Source: CAYJBH01 sp964370765 (GTDB lineage: Bacteria > Bacillota > Clostridia > Oscillospirales > Ruminococcaceae). From it: a DNA stretch of 45,445 nucleotides. The notes beneath the pieces were generated by a model. The model did no database searches, had not been told where the DNA came from, and saw only the letters and a program-made list of their open reading frames with translations. This document shows positions 17,639 through 24,680 of this stretch, piece after piece. The stretch lies in assembly GCA_964370765.1 (NCBI GenBank), contig CAYJKW010000013.1:1-45445 (forward strand). The letters are read 5' to 3'. Each line of letters starts with the position of its first letter. Positions within the stretch are counted from its first letter, which is position 1. Made by a program: the position numbers and the translations under genes.

Positions 17639-17672
17639 GTGATATTATATCACATTTTTCGCATTATGACAA
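17639..17672 (-). promoter_or_regulatory. Arginine operon promoter with overlapping palindromic operator
   Basis: On the minus strand TTGTCA (17672-17667) and TATAAT (17649-17644) are 17 bases apart. The -10 box lies entirely inside a perfect 7-1-7 inverted repeat, GTGATAT-n-ATATCAC, at 17639-17653. A protein bound there would block RNA polymerase. The site does not closely match the ArgR ARG-box pattern I know (TnTGAAT..ATTCAnA), so the regulator is not named. Confidence 0.8.
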
Positions 17673-17702
17673 TAGTTGAGCAATCTATTTTACATATTAC
17701 AC

Positions 17703-17737
17703 AATAATCTCTAAGGGCAAAACTCTTAGAGATTATT
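17703..17737 (-). terminator. Hairpin after glmS, probable terminator
   Basis: A perfect 13-bp stem (17703-17715 with 17725-17737) with a nine-base loop lies six bases beyond the glmS stop. The bases after it on the minus strand (GTGTAATATG) are not T-rich, so it may be a weak terminator or a 3'-end stabiliser. It separates glmS from the arginine promoter. Confidence 0.55.
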
Positions 17738-17743
17738 ATTAAA

Positions 17744-19570
17744 TTATTCTACCGTAACGCTCTTTGCAAGATTTTTTGGTTTGTCTATATCGCAACCACG
17801 AAGTTTTGCAATATAATATGAGAATATCTGTAGAGGTACGATACTTAGAAGTGGTGTGAACTCATCGGAGCAATCAGGAATAAATATAGCAGTGTCAACG
17901 GTGTTTTCGATTACCTCGTTACCTACCTTTGTAAGGCCTATAACCCTTGCACCGCGGGACTTAACTTCCTGAATGTTAGACATCATCTTTTCATAAAGGG
18001 CGCTCTGTGTGGCGACAGCGACTACAAGGGTATCCTGCTCAATAAGTGCAATAGTTCCGTGCTTTAGCTCACCTGCGGCAATTGCAAACGAGTTAATATA
18101 TGATATCTCCTTTAACTTTAAAGACCCCTCAAACGATACGCTACAGTCCACACCCCTACCGATAAAGAATACCTGATTAGTTTTGTAAAGCTGTTTTGCA
18201 AGGTTTTGTAGCTGGCTTTCATTACTTAAAACCTTATGCAATTTTTCTGGTATGGTGTTAAGCTCTGTAAGATAGCTATAATATTTGTCATCTTTTAAAA
18301 GTCCCTTTAGCCTACCCATATAAATAGCGATAAGGTATAGGCACATAAGTTGGGTAGTATATGCCTTGGTGGATGCAACAGCTATCTCTGGCCCGGCCCA
18401 TGTGTAAAAAACATCATCCGACTCCCTTGCGACCGAGCTACCAACAACATTTACAATCGAGAGTATTCTTGCTCCTGCTGCTTTTGCACAACGTAGTGCA
18501 GCAAGCGTATCGAGTGTTTCACCGGATTGGCTTATTGCTATAAATAAGGTTTTATTATCTAAAAACGGTTCGCGGTACCGAAATTCTGATGCTACATCAA
18601 CCTCTACCGGAATATTTGCAAATTTCTCTATAGCATATTTGCCGATTAACCCGGCATGGTAGGCAGTACCACAGGCAACAATATATACTCTGGTATACTT
18701 TTCAAGATCCTCTTTGCTAAGTTTTATACCGTCCAGTACAAGCTCGTTGTCTTTTAAGCGACGTTGAAGTGTTTCGCTTAGCCCCTTGGGCTGCTCGTGA
18801 ATTTCCTTAAACATAAAATGATCATAGCCATCTTTTTCTGCAGAATCAGCATCCCATGTAACATGAAACACATCACGGTATACAGGTTTTTTATCTGCGT
18901 TGTATATGTCCACACCGTCCTTAGTTAGGACAACAGTTTCATTATTTTCAATAAGATATATTTCTCTAACATATCTAAGTAGTGCAGGTATATCAGATGC
19001 AACATAGTTTGCATCGTGTGATATGCCCACTACCATAGGGCTATCTTTGCGAACAGCTACTATTTTTTCTGGCTCATCGGCCGATATTGCTGCGATAGCA
19101 TATGCACCTCTCATGTCCGATACTGCCTTGTAGATAGCATCAAGTAGGTCGCCGGAATAATACGACTCTATAAGATGTGCAACAACTTCCGAATCGGTTA
19201 CCGAAATAAAATTTGATCCTTTTTCCTCTATAAGTTTATTTTTCAGCTCTTCATAATTTTCTATAATACCATTATGTACTATAGCAATTTTTCCGCTTCC
19301 GCTTAGATGTGGATGAGAGTTTACATCGGATGGCTCACCATGAGTAGCCCACCTTGTATGACCGATGCCACAGCCGGAATCAAATTCATTACCACCTATA
19401 AGCTGCTCCAGTTCGGCTATGCGACCTTTACACTTTTTTACCTCTATATTGTTTTTTATATTTAATGCAATTCCACTTGAGTCGTAGCCTCGATATTCAA
19501 GCTTTTTAAGGCCGTTTAGAATTACTTTTTTTGCGCCGCTTGCGCCAACATAACCAACAATTCCACACAT
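17744..19570 (-). CDS. glmS: Glucosamine-6-phosphate synthase (glutamine-dependent)
   Basis: GlmS makes glucosamine-6-phosphate from fructose-6-phosphate and glutamine, the first step to cell-wall amino sugars. The 608 aa consist of an N-terminal glutaminase domain with nucleophile Cys2 (MCGIVGYVG) and two SIS sugar-isomerase domains; the C-terminus ends KSVTVE. The start must be ATG 19570 so that Cys2 is exposed after Met removal; a longer reading frame would add 27 residues and bury it. The gene follows the ABC exporter stop by only one base, so it is in that operon. The usual Gram-positive glmS ribozyme leader cannot be present in front of it. Confidence 0.96.
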   Translation of the reverse strand: MCGIVGYVGASGAKKVILNGLKKLEYRGYDSSGIALNIKNNIEVKKCKGRIAELEQLIGGNEFDSGCGIGHTRWATHGEPSDVNSHPHLSGSGKIAIVHNGIIENYEELKNKLIEEKGSNFISVTDSEVVAHLIESYYSGDLLDAIYKAVSDMRGAYAIAAISADEPEKIVAVRKDSPMVVGISHDANYVASDIPALLRYVREIYLIENNETVVLTKDGVDIYNADKKPVYRDVFHVTWDADSAEKDGYDHFMFKEIHEQPKGLSETLQRRLKDNELVLDGIKLSKEDLEKYTRVYIVACGTAYHAGLIGKYAIEKFANIPVEVDVASEFRYREPFLDNKTLFIAISQSGETLDTLAALRCAKAAGARILSIVNVVGSSVARESDDVFYTWAGPEIAVASTKAYTTQLMCLYLIAIYMGRLKGLLKDDKYYSYLTELNTIPEKLHKVLSNESQLQNLAKQLYKTNQVFFIGRGVDCSVSFEGSLKLKEISYINSFAIAAGELKHGTIALIEQDTLVVAVATQSALYEKMMSNIQEVKSRGARVIGLTKVGNEVIENTVDTAIFIPDCSDEFTPLLSIVPLQIFSYYIAKLRGCDIDKPKNLAKSVTVE

Positions 19571-19571
19571 A

Positions 19572-21413
19572 TTAATTACCTTTCTCTGAGAAAATCTTTT
19601 CGGTTGCCTCCTCGGCAAACTGTTTATAATAAAGATCAGCATAATAGCCACCGTTACTAAGCAGCTCGTTATTGGTGCCTTTCTCGATTATCTTTCCATC
19701 TTTCACTACCAGTATGATATCTGCTTTTTTGATAGTGGATAGACGATGAGCAATTAAAAACGAGGTTCGGGAACCTACAAGTTTTTCTATTGCCTCCTGA
19801 ATAAGCGTCTCGGTTTCAGTGTCTATAGAGGACGTTGCCTCATCCAAAACAAATATTGCAGGATTTGATATGATTGCCCTTGCAAAAGATATAAGCTGTT
19901 TTTGGCCTGTTGAAAGGTGGCTGCCACCTTCACCAACTTCGCTATCATATCCTTTTTCCATAGCTATAATTGTATCGTGAATTTTTACTATTTTAGCCGC
20001 CGAGATAATTTCCTCGTCGGTGGCATTAAGCCGGCCGTAGCGTATGTTATCTTTTACCGATCCGGAGAAAAGATGCGGTGTTTGTAGCACATATCCTATA
20101 CTGCTTTGTAACCATAATTGGCTGCGATTTCTATAGTCCACACCATCTATTAATATTCTGCCTGACGTAGGTTCATAAAATCGGCAGGTAAGGTTAACAA
20201 GGGTAGATTTGCCGGCGCCGGTTTCGCCAACAATTGCAACGGTTGTACCGGCCGGAACATCAAGATTAAAGTTTTCAAGTACATTTTCAACGCCGTCATG
20301 GTACATAAACGTTACATTATCATAGGTTATGTTACCCACGATAGGCTCAAAGTTTTCATATTTTGGGTTGAATGAATCACCGTAATTCTCTATAACCTGC
20401 ACGGTGTCGGTTACCATAGGTTTTTGAGATAATAGATGATTACAACGCTCAACATTTACCTGTGCTGCCACAAGGGTAGATAGGGTTCTTGCAAGTTGCT
20501 GTACCGGCTGTGCCACAACAAGCGCATAGTTAATAAAAACAGCAAGTCCATCTATACCCAGTTCTTCCAGTATAACAAGCTCTCCGCCGTAGGTGATGAC
20601 GAATGCAACAGCAATCGATGTTAAGGCTGCAACGATAGGGATGTATATAGCTGTAAGCATTACTGCATGAATAGAACCATGTTTCATCTCGCCGGTGGTT
20701 TTCATAAAATCATGTAAATTTTTATGCTCTATAACCAGCGCTTTAGAAGTTTTCGCACCGGTGATTCCTTCGTTATACTTTCGCGTAAGTTCGGCGTTAA
20801 TATTTCTCACATTACGGTTTGCAAGTAGGATTTTATGTTGAAAAATATAGGTGAAGATAGCAATAAACGGCACTACAGATACAACCAAAAATGCAAGGTT
20901 CACATCTATCCGAAACATCATAACGATGTACCCGATAATACATGCTATACTCCACACAATATCTACAAGTCCCCAGGCAAAAATTGTGCCTATCTTCATG
21001 GAATCACTCATAACCCTTGCAAGAGTAGTCCCAACAGGAGTTGTATTATAATAGTCAAAGCCGAGTGTTTGTAGATGCTTAAACATTGCCGATTTAATAT
21101 CACGTGCAATTCGCATCTCAACAATCAAAGCAATCTTAGCCATGAAAAATGTAGTAAATGCCTGAACTAAAATTAGTAATGCACACACTGTAATAAACTG
21201 AGTTATTCCGGAGGTTGTGCCAGGCTCTATAAAGTTTGCAACTGCATAGCCACTTAAAAGTGGCATAATAATATCGATGCAGGCGGCACTTAACATTAGC
21301 ACACCGAGTATAGCGATATATCTGCGGTATGGAGTAACGAAAGGAAGAATAACCCTCCAAGTTTTTAAAGAGGATAGTGAAGTGTTTAAGCTTACGTCAT
21401 AATTTTCGATAAT
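19572..21413 (-). CDS. ABC exporter half, catalytic-site subunit (non-AUG start)
   Basis: Second half of a heterodimeric ABC exporter: six membrane helices followed by a nucleotide-binding domain with Walker A GETGAGKST, signature LSTGQKQ, Walker B ending FVLDEATSSID, and H-loop AHR. The Walker B Glu is intact while the signature is non-standard, as in TM288-type subunits. The first ordinary start, GTG 21302, falls inside the first membrane helix. The same frame stays open upstream through a sensible N-terminus (NYDVSLNTSLSSLKTW, then YRRYIAILG) back to a stop at 21440, with no ATG, GTG or TTG. The best start is ATT at 21413, in a TGATT overlap with the stop of the previous gene and an AAGGAGG four bases before it. 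That gives 613 aa, a normal length. ATC or CTG nearby are alternatives, as is a sequencing error. Substrate unknown. Confidence 0.85.
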   Translation of the reverse strand: MIENYDVSLNTSLSSLKTWRVILPFVTPYRRYIAILGVLMLSAACIDIIMPLLSGYAVANFIEPGTTSGITQFITVCALLILVQAFTTFFMAKIALIVEMRIARDIKSAMFKHLQTLGFDYYNTTPVGTTLARVMSDSMKIGTIFAWGLVDIVWSIACIIGYIVMMFRIDVNLAFLVVSVVPFIAIFTYIFQHKILLANRNVRNINAELTRKYNEGITGAKTSKALVIEHKNLHDFMKTTGEMKHGSIHAVMLTAIYIPIVAALTSIAVAFVITYGGELVILEELGIDGLAVFINYALVVAQPVQQLARTLSTLVAAQVNVERCNHLLSQKPMVTDTVQVIENYGDSFNPKYENFEPIVGNITYDNVTFMYHDGVENVLENFNLDVPAGTTVAIVGETGAGKSTLVNLTCRFYEPTSGRILIDGVDYRNRSQLWLQSSIGYVLQTPHLFSGSVKDNIRYGRLNATDEEIISAAKIVKIHDTIIAMEKGYDSEVGEGGSHLSTGQKQLISFARAIISNPAIFVLDEATSSIDTETETLIQEAIEKLVGSRTSFLIAHRLSTIKKADIILVVKDGKIIEKGTNNELLSNGGYYADLYYKQFAEEATEKIFSEKGN

Positions 21414-23206
21414 CAGTCCTCCTTCCCTATGCTCTGACTAGCAAATATCCGACTATAGATTCCACCCTCTTCGATTAACTCCTTATGGGTGCCACTTTCT
21501 ACAATCTGCCCTTTATCCATAATCAATATCTTGTCAGCATTCATTACTGTTGCAACACGATGAGTTATGATAATTGTTGTACCTTTAACACGCTCTTTTA
21601 TTGCTTTGCGGATTTTAGCGTCAGTCTCCATGTCTACTGCAGAAAGCGAGTCGTCAAAGACCTTGATCGGTGTATCCTGCATCAACATTCTTGCAATTGC
21701 AACCCGTTGGCGCTGACCACCGGAGATAGTTACACCACGCTCACCTATAATAGTATCATAACCATGCGCAAACCCGACAATAGATTCATCTATTACCGCA
21801 ATTTTAGAGTATTCACGTATTCTGTCAATATTAGCGCCATCGGCACCGTCTGAGATATTTTCGCTGAATGTTTTTGAAAATAAAAAAGGCTCTTGTAAAA
21901 CAATTCCAATATTTTTTCTTAGATAATGTATGTCCATGTCCTGTATATTAACATCGCCTATGGTGATACTTCCACCATTCTTCGGCAACTCGTAAAGACG
22001 GTCCAGTAGGTACATAAGTGTGGATTTTCCGCTACCGGTAGGGCCTAAAATGCCAAGCGTTTTTCCACGCTCTACTTTAAAGGTTATGTTTTTTAAAACC
22101 GTGGCATTTTCATTATAGCTAAAGGTAACATTTTTAAATTCGATATCACCTGACATATCGGCAGCGATTGGATTTTGGCAAGAGGGTTCACGCTTAGCAT
22201 CTAAGATGTCAAATATACGCCGTGCACTTACCGATGATTTACTTAGCTCTGAAAGAATACGACCAAGTTGACGAATAGGCCATACAAGTATGGCGTTATA
22301 GTATACAAAGGTGATAAAGTCGCCAAGAGTAATTGTGCCGTCAACTGCCAAAAAACTACCAACAACTATAAGTAGCACTATCTGAATAAAACCTATAAGA
22401 TCGCCAATACCCCAGTTAAGTCCCATCAATACACCAAGATTTATCCAGTGGTTTGCAAACTCTTCGTTTTTTTGTTCAAACTTTGAGAATTCATACTGTT
22501 GCCTGCCAAAGGCACGTACAACATTAACACCTGTTAAATTTTCCTGTGCAATGGAGTTTAACTCACCCTCACATTCATCGGCATGTTTAAATTTCCTGCC
22601 TATAAGACTGTAAAAAACTAAGGAATATGTTAAAGTAATTGGTATAAAAGCAAGTGCGATAAGGGACATCTGTACATTCATTGGGAACATTAATGCAAGT
22701 GCAACAATAATTAGAAATATTGTGCGGACAAGAGCTTGTAGATGCTCGTTGATAAAGTTTTTTATTGTATCGATATCCATTGTACAGCGTTGAATAATGT
22801 CGCCTGTCTGGTGGTCGTTATGCCAACGGTAGGGGAGTAGCTGGATATGCTCAAAAAGACTGTTTCTTAGACGCTCTAAAATACCCTCCGACCCTAATAC
22901 AAGAAATCGACGGGCAAAAAAATCACAAATTGCAGCAGACACCGACAGGATAAAAGATATTATTGCACAGATAATTAGGCTTTCTGCAAGAAAGCCCCGG
23001 CCGCCATTATCCTCAATAATATCTACCAAAAATCTGGGAAGGGCAAAAGGCTCGTCACCAATAATGGAGTCCACCGTTATACGTACTACCTGTGGTGTAA
23101 GATATCCTAATACCACGGCAAGTATCACCGAAATAAACGAAAGTAGAATATAATGACGAAATCCTTTTGTAAAGGGATAAAAGCTAAGAATATTATGTTT
23201 TTTCAT
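21413..23206 (-). CDS. ABC exporter half, degenerate-site subunit
   Basis: First half of the heterodimeric exporter, 597 aa. It has an N-terminal membrane domain with about six helices and a C-terminal nucleotide-binding domain: Walker A GPTGSGKST (near residue 387), a canonical signature SGGQRQRVAIAR, Walker B VFDDSLSAVD (near residue 516) and H-loop THR. The catalytic Glu after Walker B is Asp, the change that marks the non-hydrolytic site in TM287/BmrC-type subunits, and it complements the partner encoded next. The start ATG is 26 bases after the regulator gene and has only a weak GGTAA upstream. Drug, lipid or peptide export are all possible; linkage to a metal-sensing regulator is the only hint. 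Confidence 0.92.
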   Translation of the reverse strand: MKKHNILSFYPFTKGFRHYILLSFISVILAVVLGYLTPQVVRITVDSIIGDEPFALPRFLVDIIEDNGGRGFLAESLIICAIISFILSVSAAICDFFARRFLVLGSEGILERLRNSLFEHIQLLPYRWHNDHQTGDIIQRCTMDIDTIKNFINEHLQALVRTIFLIIVALALMFPMNVQMSLIALAFIPITLTYSLVFYSLIGRKFKHADECEGELNSIAQENLTGVNVVRAFGRQQYEFSKFEQKNEEFANHWINLGVLMGLNWGIGDLIGFIQIVLLIVVGSFLAVDGTITLGDFITFVYYNAILVWPIRQLGRILSELSKSSVSARRIFDILDAKREPSCQNPIAADMSGDIEFKNVTFSYNENATVLKNITFKVERGKTLGILGPTGSGKSTLMYLLDRLYELPKNGGSITIGDVNIQDMDIHYLRKNIGIVLQEPFLFSKTFSENISDGADGANIDRIREYSKIAVIDESIVGFAHGYDTIIGERGVTISGGQRQRVAIARMLMQDTPIKVFDDSLSAVDMETDAKIRKAIKERVKGTTIIITHRVATVMNADKILIMDKGQIVESGTHKELIEEGGIYSRIFASQSIGKED

Positions 23207-23231
23207 AATTTACCGTTGCAGCCTAATATAT

Positions 23232-23597
23232 CTAAAAGCTGCTAAGGTGTTTTTTGATACACACAAACGATTCCTCGCTTATGTCGTGCTCTATTTTGCA
23301 AGCATCAGCCTTTGCATTCTCGGGTGATACACCAAGTTTTGTTAAAAATATTGTCAACACCTCATGCCGTTGGGAAACTTTACTTGCGATTTCCATACCT
23401 TTATCACTAAGTGTTATAAATCCGTTCTCATCTACAAAGATATAATCGTTTTCACGAAGTTTTTTCATTGCAATACTAACACTGGGTTTTGTAAAGTTAA
23501 GTTCATTTGCAATGTCTATGGAGCGCACCACCCCAAGTTTATTCTTAAGAAACAAAATCGTTTCGAGATAATCCTCGCTTGATCTGTATATATTCAT
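23232..23597 (-). CDS. MntR/DtxR family metal-dependent repressor
   Basis: A 121-aa regulator with an N-terminal winged helix-turn-helix (about residues 25-65) and a metal-binding dimerisation domain, without the SH3-like domain of DtxR. Aligned by eye with Bacillus MntR, ligands Asp9, Glu12, His78, Glu103 and His104 are kept, but the position of MntR Glu99 is Cys100 (in DACKIEH), as in the iron sensors DtxR and IdeR. The metal, Mn or Fe, is therefore open. A GGAGGTGA lies before the ATG. It leads an operon with the ABC exporter and glmS and probably controls its own promoter. Confidence 0.88.
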   Translation of the reverse strand: MNIYRSSEDYLETILFLKNKLGVVRSIDIANELNFTKPSVSIAMKKLRENDYIFVDENGFITLSDKGMEIASKVSQRHEVLTIFLTKLGVSPENAKADACKIEHDISEESFVCIKKHLSSF

Positions 23598-23627
23598 TAA
23601 TCACCTCCGAATAAAACTATAAATATT

Positions 23628-23656
23628 ATTGTAACATAAGAACTGATGATTTACAA
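23628..23656 (-). promoter_or_regulatory. Promoter of the regulator-ABC-glmS operon
   Basis: On the minus strand TTGTAA (23656-23651), a 17-base spacer, and TACAAT (23633-23628) preceded by an extended -10 TGT. The leader to the regulator ATG is about 24 bases. I see no clear 18-base MntR-type palindrome here. Confidence 0.8.
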
Positions 23657-23661
23657 CAAAA

Positions 23662-24510
23662 CTACTCTATATTCTTTCCACAGTATGGACAAAAGCACTT
23701 TTTATCATCTTCATCGTTATCTATATTGGCTTGAATTTTCATTATCTCCTTCTCATGTCTTTCATTATCAAGCTCTACAAATCCGGCGGAGATGATTCCG
23801 GTAGGTATAGCGATAAGTCCAAGGCCGAGGTACGCTATAAAACTACTGAAAAGTTTTCCGGCTACCGTTATCGGCACTATATCACCATAACCTACTGTAG
23901 TAAAGGTTGCAACAGCCCACCATAAGCCCGAAAAGGCGTTTTCAAACACCTCAGGTTGGGCCTCTGACTCTATGTTGTAGATAACTATTGCGGTTATTAT
24001 TGTAAGTAGAATGATAACCGACACAGAGGATATAAGAAGTTTACCTTTTCTTCTTATAACTTTGTGCATTGATGTTAATGCATTTGTATACCTGTGTAGC
24101 TTAAATATACGTAGTAGGCGTAAAATTCTTAGTGTGTCTAAAAGTCTTGCATCCAAGGTTATAAAAAATGGTAGGAAAAATGGCAATATAGAAACTAAGT
24201 CGATTATTGCCATAAAGGAAACGATGTATTTTATACGTGACATAATTTTGCCGGACTCCGGGTAAAGCATGTCGCTTGTCCACAACCGCAGTAGATATTC
24301 AATCGTAAATATAAGTACCGAAACCAGCTCGATACTCTCGGTAAACATATATAAGAACTCAGAAGTATGATTAAATGTCGAGACACCTATTCCTACAACG
24401 TTAAGAATGATAATTCCGACAACCAGCATATCGAATATTCTGCTGTAAGAATCATCTTTCGCTGCGGGACTTATTATTTCAAAAATTCGTCTTTTCATAA
24501 ATAACACCAT
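23662..24510 (-). CDS. Voltage-gated-type potassium channel
   Basis: A 282-aa six-helix ion channel of the Kv superfamily. The S4-like segment carries repeated Arg/Lys at every third position (RILRLLRIFKLHR, about residues 125-140), and the pore has the K+ selectivity filter TTVGYGD (about residue 205) followed by the S6 helix. The cytoplasmic tail is acidic and ends in KCFCPYCGKNIE, half of a zinc ribbon, which is unusual and might bind metal across subunits. Start is ATG 24510 or, equally possible, ATG 24498; neither has a strong ribosome binding site. It is transcribed alone, divergently from pilB. Confidence 0.9.
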   Translation of the reverse strand: MVLFMKRRIFEIISPAAKDDSYSRIFDMLVVGIIILNVVGIGVSTFNHTSEFLYMFTESIELVSVLIFTIEYLLRLWTSDMLYPESGKIMSRIKYIVSFMAIIDLVSILPFFLPFFITLDARLLDTLRILRLLRIFKLHRYTNALTSMHKVIRRKGKLLISSVSVIILLTIITAIVIYNIESEAQPEVFENAFSGLWWAVATFTTVGYGDIVPITVAGKLFSSFIAYLGLGLIAIPTGIISAGFVELDNERHEKEIMKIQANIDNDEDDKKCFCPYCGKNIE

Positions 24511-24539
24511 ACCAGTTAAATTTTATTTTATATGACATA

Positions 24540-24568
24540 AGTTTAGCATATTATTTTGGCTATTTCAA
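24540..24568 (-). promoter_or_regulatory. Promoter of the K+ channel gene
   Basis: On the minus strand TTGAAA (24568-24563), a 17-base spacer, and TAAACT (24545-24540) with an extended -10 TGC. The leader is about 25-35 bases. Confidence 0.7.
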
Positions 24569-24619
24569 CAAGTTGTTACATAAATACAAAAATAATAAAA
24601 AATTTGGTTTTTATGATTA

Positions 24620-24648
24620 TTGCAATTTAAAATGCATAATGATATAAT
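24620..24648 (+). promoter_or_regulatory. Promoter of the pilus locus (pilB)
   Basis: TTGCAA (24620-24625), a 17-base spacer, and TATAAT (24643-24648). Transcription would start near 24655, about 26 bases before pilB. It lies 51 bases from the divergent channel promoter. No c-di-GMP riboswitch fits in this short leader. Confidence 0.88.
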
Positions 24649-24680
24649 TATACATAATAGCCAATAAAATCAAGGTGAAC

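Noticed and set aside
19560..19640. glmS ribozyme leader
   Set aside because: The glmS start lies one base after the ABC gene stop, so the space upstream is coding and no ribozyme can be placed there.
21136..21360. Overlapping minus-strand frame near the ABC start, or a frameshift joining it to the exporter
   Set aside because: The other frame codes for a peptide unlike any ABC N-terminus, whereas the exporter frame itself stays open to 21440 with a sensible sequence. A rare start explains the data better.
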